A stretch of 64,000 nucleotides of DNA, from positions 45,066,675-45,130,674 of the forward strand of contig OY759219.1 in the NCBI GenBank assembly GCA_963662175.1. Reading direction: 5' to 3'. Position numbers and translations under genes: made by a program. Below are positions 40,956 through 48,959 of this stretch, in pieces (the stretch's first letter is position 1; the number at the start of each line of letters is the position of its first letter). Below the pieces are notes generated by a model that saw only the letters and a program-made list of their open reading frames with translations, made no database searches and was not told where the DNA came from. The stretch is from Aradus depressus. Lineage: Eukaryota > Arthropoda > Insecta > Hemiptera > Aradidae.

Positions 40956-41884
40956 TTAGGCTTCCGCCATCAGCTTTCTTGCAGCCCAATACAAAACATG
41001 TTCCGGTAAACCTCTGCTGCTGGCTAGAGCAGGGCAAGTTTTAAGGTGTTTTCTGTCCATTTCTTCCCGGGTGTCGCACAGTGGGCAAAAAGGCTCCGCC
41101 GCTACACCTATACGGTGAAGAAGTTTTTGTAGGTATTCGTGGCCCGTTGTCAATCGAAATTCTGCCACTGATTGGTATCTTGGTAGGTTTTTTGGGGGCT
41201 TGTCTTTCTTTTGTACAAGATTTTCCCATGCTTTCCCAGCAGCCTCGTTCCTGTGGGCTGCCCCGCACTTGGCTTGAAAGAATTCTTTGGTTTGCCTCTT
41301 ACAGTCACTTAGGGTCATGGGTTTGTCAGGTTGTAGCATACCAACTCCCTCTCTGGCGAGCCTATCTGCTTCCTCATTGCCATGGACATCAGCATGACCT
41401 GGGATCTATTGTAACACTATCGTGCAGCCGGCGTGGATGAGATTGCTTATGATGTTCTTGCATTGTAGAATTTCCAAATCCTCGCCACGCTCATAGCTAG
41501 CAATCGACGATATTGCAGCCTGGGAGTCAACGAAAACGACGACTTTCCTATTTTCCCATCGCATTTCTGTTATTTTTCTAAAAGCCAGGAGAATGGCATG
41601 CACTTCCCCACTAAAATTCGTTGCTAACTTTCCTACAGGCGCGGAAAGAACGAAAAATTTGGAGTATACGCCGGCTCCAGCATTAAATTTCGCCTGCGAT
41701 GCCGAACCATCTGTATAAATGTGAGCCTACTCTTCCTCGGGATACCAAGTAGCTATGGTTTCCAGTGCCGTTGCCTTGAGCTCTGTTGTGGGAGATTCCT
41801 CCTTACTGACTGCTCTTATGAGGTGCAGTCGAGCGGTGGCTATATCTGTTGCCTGCATATCGGCTAGTTTCGGGAAGCTCTGCC
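40956..41884 (-). pseudogene. RNase H and C-terminal Cys/His knuckle of the I-group-like element
   Basis: One frame runs from about 41884 to the stop at 40956 with only two interruptions, both TAG (41729-41727 and 41408-41406). It reads LADMQATDIATARLHLIRA, then stop, then AHIYTDGSASQAKFNAGAG, SGEVHAILLAFRK, VVVFVDSQAAISSI, GCTIVLQ-stop-IPGHADVHGNEEADRLA. This gives the RNase H acidic set (Asp in YTDG, Glu in GEVHA, Asp in FVDSQ, Asp in GNEEAD). The second TAG sits where relatives have Trp (W-I/V-PGH). After it come GHEYLQKLLHRIGVAAEPF and a CPLC...H....C knuckle (CPLCDTREEMDRKHLKTC). The C-terminus ends just before the poly-A tail. Confidence 0.87.
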
Positions 41885-41896
41885 TGTTCTCTAGGT

Positions 41897-43349
41897 TTAG
41901 GTTAAATCATCCGCATAGAGCAGGGCATTGACTCCTGGTATACTCTCAATTATGCTGACTACGTCATCTATGAAGAGGTTGAATAAGAAGGGACTCAGCA
42001 CCGAGCCTTGCGGCAGCCCATGTTTTGTCTGCTTGTACCAAGAGGTTGCGTTCTGGTATCTTACCCTAATATATCTCTGCGCGAGGAACGATGCGATAGT
42101 GTACAGTAACCGCCCACTCACCCCAAGTTTTTCAAGTTTGTTTATTAGTTTCTTCCTCCATACCCGATCGAAAGCTGTTTTGAAATCTACAAACACGGCC
42201 AAGGTGCTCTGCTTTCTATGGAATCCATCCTTGATGTGTTGTGACAGCCTGGCCGCCTGTTCTGCTGTGTTTCGGTGCTGTCGGAAACCTGCTTGGTTAT
42301 CAGAGAGCAGGTGTTGACTTTCTACGAACACCATGAGCCTATTTAGAACAATCTTTTCATATATTTTTGAGAAGACACTAGTGAGTGATATTGGTCTGAA
42401 GTTACCAGGGGCATCAGCACTCTTAGCTTTCTTCAGAATAGGTATGACTTCGGCTTTCCGCCACTCGTCAGGGAAATGCTTCTTCCATACCAAGTTAATA
42501 AACTTAAGAATTACTATCCTTGCTTCCGTACCTAAATTCACTATCATCTCTGGGAGGATTCCATCCGGGCCAGCGGCCTTGCCTAGTTTTGTGTGTGCCA
42601 ATGCACTGGTCATCTCTGCCAAGGTGATTTCGCTGTAGAACAGATTGTATTCCGTTTCAGAAATGCATGTGTCGTAGCGAATCGGCTTTCCTATTCTTGA
42701 CCTAGTTTTGAAGTTACTCGTTTTTGCATAGTGCTTACAGAAAATTTTGGCTATTTCTCTTGCCGTGTTATAGGACTTCCCTTCCACGAGTATAGGGTTA
42801 TTTCTAATTTCGTTATTCTTTTTTTAATTTGGAGAGGAATCTGTGAGCTTCGACACAGTTTTTTCTGAAATCAAGCTTCTCTAAGAACGTACGGAAAGAT
42901 TGTCTCTTTGCTTGTATTATTTCTCTTTTAAACACTGCCGTAGTTCTTTTCAGATTTACCAGATTTTCAGCGTTATTAGTTGATTCTAAGCGTGTGCGAG
43001 CTGCGTCTCTCTCTTCTTTCATTTTCTGGAGTGTGTCATTCCAAAAAGGCCTATGTTTCTTAACGTTACCTCTGGGAATCGCTTGCCGCGCACATTTAAC
43101 AATACTGTCCTTCAGTTTTTTATATGTTTTATCAACATCATGACAGAAAAGATTTTCTAGAATTGAGGCGTTTGTTACATTCCTATACGTTTCCCAATTT
43201 GCTTTCTTCATATTCCATTTGGCTCTTTGGGGTGCGTTCTGCACATGTGGGCTATGCTGTAATGACACTAACATTAGCTTGTGACCAAAACCTCCAGGTG
43301 GATTCCATTTTATCAGCAGCAGCTCCTGCTTCGACAATTCCGAAGACAT
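41897..43349 (-). pseudogene. Linker and reverse transcriptase of the I-group-like element, one frameshift
   Basis: The first frame (43349-42813) carries the region between endonuclease and polymerase (RAKWNMKKANWE, HRPFWNDTLQKM, a helical basic stretch). The second (42787-41897, 296 codons) carries the polymerase fingers and palm: AAGPDGILPEM near residue 72, NFRPISLTSVFSKIYEK, QAGFRQHRNTAEQ, motif A AVFVDFKTAFDRV with Asp201, motif B HGLPQGSVLSPFLFNLF at 256-272, and motif C YADD at 291-294. The frames join across a run of seven T on the plus strand (42819-42825); one added or lost base there would fuse them. The frame ends two codons after YADD, so the thumb is absent, probably deleted. 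The catalytic Asp residues are all present, suggesting a fairly recent loss. Confidence 0.88.
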
Positions 43350-43506
43350 CTATGTCATGTAATAAAACAAATTGCTTCAGCTCGCTGAATTTGTCATGAG
43401 TTAAACCACCCCCATTCCAGAAAACCATCCGAAGACGTCCCGGGCGGGCTTTGTCCTGGCACTGATAAGGGCCATTTTGATTTCTGTTTCTTGTTCGCCG
43501 ATTCAT
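43252..43506 (-). pseudogene. Endonuclease N-terminal fragment of the I-group-like element
   Basis: The 84-codon frame contains MVFWNGGGLTHDKFSELKQ followed by DIDVFGIVEAG. The first matches the opening strand of exonuclease-endonuclease-phosphatase domains (catalytic Asn in WN.GGL at residues 30-35); the second carries the metal-binding Glu. In a complete retrotransposon the domain continues for roughly 150 further residues to the SDH motif; here the frame stops after FWSQANVSVITA. The next frame picks up close to PQRAKWNMKKANW, which lies after the endonuclease in related elements. I infer that the catalytic core was deleted around 43230-43270. About 26 residues before the conserved block are basic and Arg-rich. 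The start at 43506 is only the first ATG in frame. Confidence 0.75.
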
Positions 43507-43616
43507 TCTTGGGCTGCTGGCGAAAGTGTAGATCGTTTAGACAGTATATGAGATCTCTATTCTCACACTCTCTGCGTCCAGGGGGCACGACGAGGACGCG
43601 ATCTACTCCACCCCCC

Positions 43617-43629
43617 GGACGAACTAACT
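43617..43629. repeat. Target-site duplication, right copy
   Basis: This exact second copy of GGACGAACTAACT lies at the 5-prime end of the retroelement. Removing the element and one copy restores a 119-bp unit of the 120-bp repeat, which confirms the insertion boundaries. Confidence 0.9.
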
Positions 43630-43862
43630 GAAACTGACTATAAATGGACGTCGTAGCCCGGCCAATCTCCGGCAGACTGGGTGAGGAGCTGACAGGAGCT
43701 CCTATCATTGTTTGTCCCCAAAGAGGAAGTTATGAGGACGAACTAACTGAAACTGACTTTATAGTCCATTTTTTAATGGACGTCGTAGCCCGGCCAATCT
43801 CCGGCAGCCTGGTTGAAGAGCTGACAGGAGCTCCTATCGTTGTTTGTCCCCAAAGAGGAAGT
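43617..43862 (+). repeat. 120-bp tandem repeat: rest of unit 2 and unit 3
   Basis: Unit 2 resumes after the retroelement and has lost one A (ATAAATGG against ATAAAATGG in unit 1). Unit 3 begins at 43729 and has 12 extra bases (TTTATAGTCCATTTTTTAAT in place of TATAAA). That insertion makes a 7-bp inverted repeat, GTCCATT-TTTT-AATGGAC, at 43764-43781. Unit 3 diverges by several substitutions (GCCTGGTTGAAGAG, CTATCGTTG) and is followed by unique DNA. Confidence 0.9.
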
Positions 43863-43880
43863 GCTCAAGTCATTGAGTAG
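43644..43880 (+). pseudogene. Second open piece of the 40-residue repeat frame
   Basis: The 78-codon frame starts MDVVARPISGRLGEELTG and continues through APIIVCPQRGSYEDELTETD, a 4-residue in-frame insertion around FIVHFL, and a second unit MDVVARPISGSLVEELTG then APIVVCPQRGSAQVIE before TAG. Relative to the piece at 40769 the frame was broken by the one-base loss near 43641 and by the retroelement. The 12-bp insertion in the last unit preserves the frame. Family not recognised. It could be the downstream part of one former repeat protein, or simply a non-coding minisatellite whose period is divisible by three; three units are too few to decide. Confidence 0.35.
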
Positions 43881-44743
43881 CCTAACTTCAAATTACCTTC
43901 CCGGAACGAAAGTTATGTTATCATGACGAAATTCAAAATTTATTTTTGTATTTTTTCATGTTTTATGACGGCTTTGGGATCGAAATGGTCCATTTCTGGA
44001 AAATGTCTGTATAACTTCTAAGATGAGAAACGCTGATATATTGTGGAAACTTGTAATAAATATTGTCTGTTCCACAATTTTGTAAAAAAGACTAAAAAGA
44101 AGTATATTTTATTTCTCATAAAAATAAAAGATGTTGTCTTCCCACTGTTTTATTTTAGACCAGAACCGGTTTTCGACCCAACAGCGTCATCATCAGTGGT
44201 TCATCTATCATAGAATAACAATATATACAAATAATAAAAAGTATAAATAACTCTTAAAGCATCAGGGTACAGAGTAAGAAGATAAAACTTATAAAATTAA
44301 CTTACCCCACCCACACAGCACAGCGGTTAGAAGACAACTGGCATAGCTCTAAGGGGTAGGGATAGCCAGGTTCGCTCGTGAGTGAAGCGGTTTGGAAGGT
44401 ACGCAACGCTTTATGCTGTAGTGATTTATATTTCTGAAGAGGCTCTTCAAATAAGTCTCTTGAAGTTTTGGTACAAAAATCAGATCATTAGCTCTTATGT
44501 TCAATTAGAAGAAATAAGAATTTGGAAAAATATTTGGCTCGAAGGAACTTTAAAAGTTATTAATATAAAAAAAAATATGAATAAACAAAAGGTAGGAATG
44601 AGGACATCTACCATCGCTACCTACTGATATCGCTTCATTCGGCTGTGCAAAGTATTATTACTTTTAGTATTTTTAATTTCACTTAGATGTAACAATTACA
44701 AATGAAATAAACTTATTCATCAAATATTATCGATTCCACAAAA
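43881..44743. other. AT-rich spacer between the two retroelements
   Basis: This is mostly AT-rich sequence. The notable item is ACCGGTTTTCGACCC followed by GTCATCATCAGTGG at 44165-44199. An 81-codon frame at 44382-44627 has AT-driven Lys/Ile/Asn content and no recognisable domain, so I do not call it a gene. No RNA gene or promoter could be supported. Confidence 0.6.
44165..44199 (+). other. CCGGTTTTCG...TCATCATCAG motif
   Basis: The word ACCGGTTTTCGACCC is followed after a short gap by GTCATCATCAGTGG. A related word (ACCGGTTTCGGGATTACGGC then ATTATCATC) lies at 44760-44788, directly before the second retroelement. From memory, words of this type are frequent in arthropod dispersed repeats; that recollection is not proof of family. 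Confidence 0.5.
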
Positions 44744-45451
44744 ATGTTATATATACAATACCGGTTTCGGGATTACGGCATTATCATCGCTTGCTTCAGC
44801 TCCAACATGAATAGGCGCAGGATTTTAGCGGACGAACTGCGGCGACTAGTGTCATTGGAGAGCATCGATGTCTTAACCCTACAGGAACCCTACTGCGTTA
44901 GAGGTAGCGTGGCAGGCCTTGGTACAAGCCACAGAACTATTACTGGCGTACGGAACGATGAACGGCCAATGGCAGCAACCGTGGTGACCGACCCCCAAGT
45001 GGACGTGATGGCTCACCACCACCTGTCCATTAGCCATATAGTTGTTGCCTTTATCAGACACGCCAACGCCAGCTGCTATGTTATCAGCGGATATTTCCCT
45101 CCGTCTGAGGGCATAGAACGACAGCTGGGTCACCTGGATCTAGTATTGGATGCCACCCTTGGACGCAATGTCATATTCCTCGCCGATGTCAACTCCTGTC
45201 TGTCTCGTGGGGGTCGGTTTGCACCGACCGCGGGACAGGCTACAGGAGTTGATTGCCCGCCATGACCTGTGTATAGTGAATGAGCCGCTCTCACCGCCTA
45301 CATTCCACAGCCCCAGAAGACAGTCTCACATTAACGTCACGCTGGTATCAAGTGGTCTATTCAGGCTGTGGGCTGGGTGTACGAGATGTCACGTCTAGCG
45401 ACCATAGTGTACTAGAGGTCCTGCTCTTTGACAGCCGCCTCCTCGCAGTCA
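44744..45451 (+). pseudogene. Endonuclease domain of the R1-clade element, frameshifted
   Basis: Frame 1 (44744-45265) reads NMNRRRILADELRRLVSLES then IDVLTLQEPY (metal-binding Glu), RPMAATVV, YVISGYFPPSEGIE, LGHLDLVLDATLGRNVIF and LADVNSC. Frame 2 (about 45200-45358) continues with DRLQELIARHDLCIVNEPLS, PPTFHSPRRQSHINVTLVSS; the usual Asp of the D-V-T-L word is Asn here. Frame 3 (45376-45451) has GVRDVTSSDHSVLEVLLFD, holding the catalytic SDH motif, then a TGA. The order of motifs is that of R1/TRAS endonucleases, which nick the target DNA before reverse transcription. Two frame changes and the Asn substitution mean it cannot be functional. The annotated start lies in preceding repeat-like DNA and is not a real initiation site. 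Confidence 0.82.
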
Positions 45452-45800
45452 GGCCTTGAGATCCCCGCTTCGCCACACGCAGAGCCATATCTGATGCCGC
45501 CTACTCCTATGACGAGGAATGGGAAGGTCTCAGGAGCTCTGACCCGGTTGACCAGATTGAGGATGAGGTCGGTAACCTCATTAGTACTTCTCCAAGAAGG
45601 TCAACCGGCTTAAGAAGGTACCCTGTTGGAGTAATGACCTGATGAAGAAATCAGTAGGAACCCATGGGGAATACCTTTCCGCATCGTCACAGGGAGGCTC
45701 AGACCGGTCCTGGGGCCGCCATCAGGGGCGGAGATTTGCAAGCCATGTCCCTGGATGTTACTGAATGAGGTCTTTCCGGAAGACGACCCGGCTCAGGATT
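45452..45800 (+). pseudogene. Linker region of the R1-clade element
   Basis: After the TGA the same frame continues RFATRRAISDAAYSYDEEWE, then shifts by one base near 45594 to KKVNRLKKVPCWSNDLMKKS, which corresponds to the P-x-W-x-N/D-x-L word that follows the endonuclease in such elements. A further piece, MLLNEVFPEDDPAQDSS (around 45750), resembles the stretch immediately before the polymerase fingers. Beyond 45830 the coding similarity disappears until motif A near 46060, so the fingers segment with its A-x-G-P-D-G word appears to have been lost. Confidence 0.6.
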
Positions 45801-46024
45801 CTTCCAGGCAACGAGCCACAGGGAGCATTGCCCGTACTCTGCCGGATACGGAAGACGCACCTGATTGAGATGAGATCGATTTGCTCTTGGTAGTTGAGAA
45901 GTAGAAGCGGAGGGGCGGCGCCCCTGGGAGCGATCTCATAGACGCAAGTACATGCCTTCGCATCCCATAGACAATACGGTTCCTTGGGGGGCAGATCCGC
46001 CGAAGACGCATTGAAAATGCTGAG

Positions 46025-47061
46025 ATCGGACATGGTAGAACGCAGAGGTATATATGCTCTCTGCGTCTTTTTCGATATTATATAATGCCATCCTTACGCT
46101 ATGGGACTGCCTAGGAATCTATTTGCGCTTATCTCTAGCTTCCTTAGCAATCGATCTGCCGCCATAAGCCAGCTCTTGGCGGAAGAAGAAAAAAACAGTA
46201 TAAGACGGGCTGGGGACATCCACCGATTGTTGCAGAGTGGCCGACAGGTGGCTGACCCCAAACCTTCACAGCCTCAATTGGTTATCACAAAGTCTATAAA
46301 CCTGATCTTCCTTGATCCCGAGCTTTCTTCACGCACAACAGGATGATGTTGTCCAACACCATGGGGCACCCAAAAAAGACGAAGAAGAAAAAAAGGTAGG
46401 GTATGTATAAAGGTTTTATATAATACCTAATATACTCCCTGGGAATGTGTTTGGGCTGATTTCCAGCTTCCTCAGCGATCGATTTGGGACTACGAGTCAG
46501 CTATATGCTAGCACTACAGTAGACGTCACTAGAGGCTGTCCTCAAGGCTCGGTCCTCGGACCGATACTTTGGGCCATACTCTTTGACGGACTGCTCCGTG
46601 ATCTCGAGGGCCGTGAATACAAGGCAATTGCCTACATCGACGACCTCGTGGTTACGGTGTACGCTGATAGTGGAGCTGCTCTAACCCTTCGCGCTCAAAC
46701 TGTCATAGACGATATTGACAACTGGTGCTGCGCTAATAAACTGGCTCTCTCAACTAGCAAAACCTCGGCTTTGCTGATGAGAGGGAGAACCTGCCTAGCC
46801 CGAGCGACGTGGCGTCTCGGGTACTCTGCGTATAGAATCATCTACACTGGAGTATTCGAGGCTGTAGCAAGTTACACTGCTGCTAAGTGGTGGCATAGTC
46901 CTTCGAAGCGGCGAAGCGTGATCCTTGTGCAAGCCCAGAGATCAGCTCTTTTAAGTGTTACAAAGGCCTATCGTACTGTCTCTATGGCTGCGCTACAGGT
47001 GCTGGCTGGAGCTCCGAGGAGATTTGATCTTGGACGGGGCTGTCGCCTCTTACTGTTGTAG
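46025..47061 (+). pseudogene. Reverse transcriptase of the R1-clade element, with internal duplication
   Basis: A first piece (46025-46175) contains YALCVFFDII, probably a damaged motif A, a TAA, then GLPRNLFALISSFLSNRSAA. The second piece (46447-47061, 204 codons) starts again with FGLISSFLSDRFGTTSQLYA and runs through motif B GCPQGSVLGPILWAILFDGL (residues 30-49), motif C YIDD at 63-66 and the connection words IYTGVFEAVASYTAAKWW and AYRTVSMAALQVLAGAP. The repeated ISSFLS word, 328 bp apart, shows a partial duplication or the join of two related fragments. The 46196-46380 interval between is non-coding and lies between copies of a 14-bp direct repeat. Motif C has Ile where Ala or Val is usual. 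Confidence 0.8.
46182..46394. repeat. 14-bp direct repeats around a short insert in the R1-clade element
   Basis: GAAGAAGAAAAAAA occurs exactly at 46182-46195 and 46381-46394, bounding about 185 bp unlike the surrounding polymerase coding sequence. It could be a target-site duplication of a short inserted element, or a chance A-rich repeat. The insert shows no poly-A tail or inverted ends beyond the repeat itself. Confidence 0.4.
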
Positions 47062-47118
47062 ACGCAATTTGGCTTTAGGAGCAGATATAGATGAGCCCCT
47101 CTATCCCTAGAGGAACAG

Positions 47119-47566
47119 ATGCGCGGACAGTCCAGACTAGAAGGTTGCAAGGACATTGTCCAAGAATGGATTGTGGAGAAATGGCAACAGCGGTGGTCAC
47201 GATCAACGGATGACCGAACGACCTTTGCATATTTCCCGGAACTTCAGATACGTCTCCAGATACTGTCAGGTCACCGAGATTTCAACTCCAAGCTATTCTT
47301 CTTTAAAATGAAAAACAACCGAATAGTTCTAGTCGAGACTGCAGAACATGTGGTCCTCGAATGTCCTGGGTCTGGGACTCGACCTATGGCAGCTAGTGAC
47401 GGAAACCGGCTACTCAGTGTTCAGCCGAATTGTCGCTTCCTGGCGGAGAAAGCACTATGACCCTGCAGTCATCCGTGACGCCCCAACATACTACAGCCAT
47501 CAAACGCCCTACATTTATCCCGAGCTCTCTCGACGCGCCAAGAAAATTAAGGTGGGATGGGAGTGA
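47119..47566 (+). pseudogene. C-terminal region of the R1-clade element
   Basis: The frame 47119-47460 reads DIVQEWIVEKWQQRWSRSTD, FAYFPELQIRLQILSGHRDF and NSKLFFFKMKNN, then TAEHVVLECPG. In R1-type elements this region ends in a C-x-C...H....C knuckle; here His and the final Cys remain (AEHVVLEC) but the first Cys pair is missing, apparently through a small deletion or substitutions near 47320-47340. A second overlapping frame (47348-47566) carries WRRKHYDPAVIRDAP and may continue the tail after a frameshift. Between 47061 and 47119 the frame is broken by stops. Confidence 0.72.
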
Positions 47567-47879
47567 CCGCTCTCCGTTGCAGATGGTCGGCAGAGGCCGT
47601 TCCTAGCCTACCGCAGCAACAGGAAATGTTTGATTTTGAACGACAAATGAAATTGTTAGGCCCTACTTCCTCAACGATTTGGCGATGGGTTTCGTGGCCT
47701 CCACCGAAAGTCAGCCACTAAAAAAAATGTATATCAAAAAGATTTAGTTTTATTTATGTCATAAAAGGTTCCACGAAATGTCCACGTTTCTCAACTTGGG
47801 AATTGTGAAATATATCCCATAAGCACCATAGAATCGACCTAGTACTGTATAAAAATAAATAGATTTCTCTGTTCAAGAG
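47567..47879. other. Spacer between the R1-clade element and satellite B
   Basis: Unique sequence, GC-balanced at first (possibly the 3-prime untranslated part of the retroelement) and AT-rich after an A8 run near 47711. No gene, RNA or repeat is recognisable. Confidence 0.6.
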
Positions 47880-48959
47880 CTATGTGGGAACAATGTACAC
47901 GCCAGACACATTACCTACCTCTTTTGGTGGGGGGCTAATTGAAGAAGAGTTATGTGGGAACGTACAGCAGACCAATGTACACGTCAGACACATTGCCTCT
48001 ATTGGTGGGGGGCTAATTGAAGAAGAGTTATGTGCGAACGTACAGCAGACCAATGTACACGTCACACAATTGCCTCTTTTGGTGGGGGCCTAATTGAAGA
48101 AAAGTTATGTGTGAAGGAACAGCAGACCAATGTCCACGTCAAACACATTACTTCTTTTGGTGGGGGGCTAATTGAAGAAGAGTTATTTGGGAACGTATAG
48201 CGGACCAATGTACACGTCAGACACATTACCTCTTTTGGTGGGGGGCTAATTGAAGAAGAGTTATGTGTGAAGGAACATCAGACCAATGCACACGTCAGAC
48301 ACATTACCTCTTTTGGTGGGGGGCTAATTGAAGAAGAGTTATGTGGGAACGTATAGCAGACCAATGCACACGTCAGACACATTGCCTCTTTTGGTGGGGG
48401 GCTAATTGGAGAAGAGTTATGTGTGAAGGAACATCAGACCAATGTACACGTCAGACACATTACCTCTATTGGTGGGGGGCTAATTGAAGAAGAGTTATGT
48501 GCGAACGTACAGCAGACCAATGTACACGTCAGACACATTGCCTCTTTTGGTGGGGGCCTAATTGAAGAAAAGTTATGTGTGAAGGAACAGCAGACCAATG
48601 TACACGTCAAACACATTACCTCTTTTGGTGGGGGGCTAATTGAAGAAGAGTTATTTGGGAACGTATAGCAGACCATAGTACACGTCAGACACATTACCTC
48701 TTTTGGTGGGGGGCTAATTGAAGAAGAGTTATGTGGGAACGTATAGCAGACCAATGCACACGTCAGACACATTACCTCTTTTGGTCAAGGGATAGTTGAA
48801 GAAGACTTATGTGGGAACGTACAGCAGCCCAATGTAAACTTCAGACACATTACCTCTTTTGGTTTGGGGTTAATGGAAGAAGAGTTAGGTGGGAACGTAC
48901 AGCAGACCAATGTATACGTCAGACACATTACCTCTTTTGGTTTGGGGCTAGTTGAAGAG
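47880..48959. repeat. Satellite B, left block (78-bp monomer)
   Basis: About 14 copies of a 78-bp monomer. The consensus contains TATGTG(GGAACGTA or TGAAGGAA)CAGCAGACC, AATGTACACGTCAGACACA, TTACCTCTTTTGGTGGGG and GGCTAATTGAAGAAGAGT. The first copy is degenerate: it lacks 12 bp (GTACAGCAGACC) and has CTACCTACC. The last copies also drift (GGTTTGGGGTTAATGG, GGTCAAGGGATAG). Decayed copies at both edges resemble the end of satellite A. Confidence 0.95.

Larger units (their letters stand above)
40927..43616 (-). mobile_element. I-group-like non-LTR retrotransposon (RNase H-bearing), internally deleted
   Basis: On the minus strand the order is endonuclease N-terminus, linker, reverse transcriptase, RNase H and a C-terminal Cys/His knuckle, ending in a 14-base poly-A tail (T14 at 40927-40940). 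The element is bracketed by GGACGAACTAACT at 40915-40927 and 43617-43629, a 13-bp target-site duplication, and interrupts the second unit of a 120-bp repeat. The RNase H plus C-terminal knuckle arrangement points to the I superfamily (I, LOA, Nimb or Loner type); the exact clade is inference. At 2.69 kb it is short for such an element: ORF1, the endonuclease core and the reverse transcriptase thumb are missing. It is dead as an autonomous unit. The 5-prime end reads CCGGGGGGTGGAG. Confidence 0.9.
44757..47566 (+). mobile_element. R1-clade non-LTR retrotransposon, decayed
   Basis: In order on the plus strand: endonuclease (44797-45451), post-endonuclease linker (45460-45670), reverse transcriptase (46025 to about 46800), thumb and connection (46800-47061) and the C-terminal region (47119-47460). 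Signature words (VLTLQEPY, ELIARHDL, TSSDHSVL, GCPQGSVLGPILW, RTVSMAALQVLAGAP, LSGHRDFNSKL, TAEHVVLECP) match R1/TRAS-type elements from memory. There are at least four frame changes, several stops, a missing fingers region and an internal partial duplication. No poly-A tail or target-site duplication was found, so the ends are approximate; an A-rich run near 47711 may mark the 3-prime end. Confidence 0.82.

Noticed and set aside
41081..41440. 119-codon plus-strand frame with Cys and hydrophobic stretches
   Set aside because: It is the shadow of the RNase H and C-terminal coding region on the opposite strand.
44300..44440. tRNA or tRNA-derived SINE head
   Set aside because: GGTTCG at 44371 resembles part of a B box, but the following bases do not fit and no A box at a suitable distance was found.
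44382..44627. 81-codon plus-strand frame as a small gene
   Set aside because: It is AT-driven, has no recognised domain and no flanking support, and lies in a spacer full of repeat remnants.
45758..46033. 91-codon minus-strand frame
   Set aside because: It is antisense to the decayed R1-clade element and carries no recognised motif.
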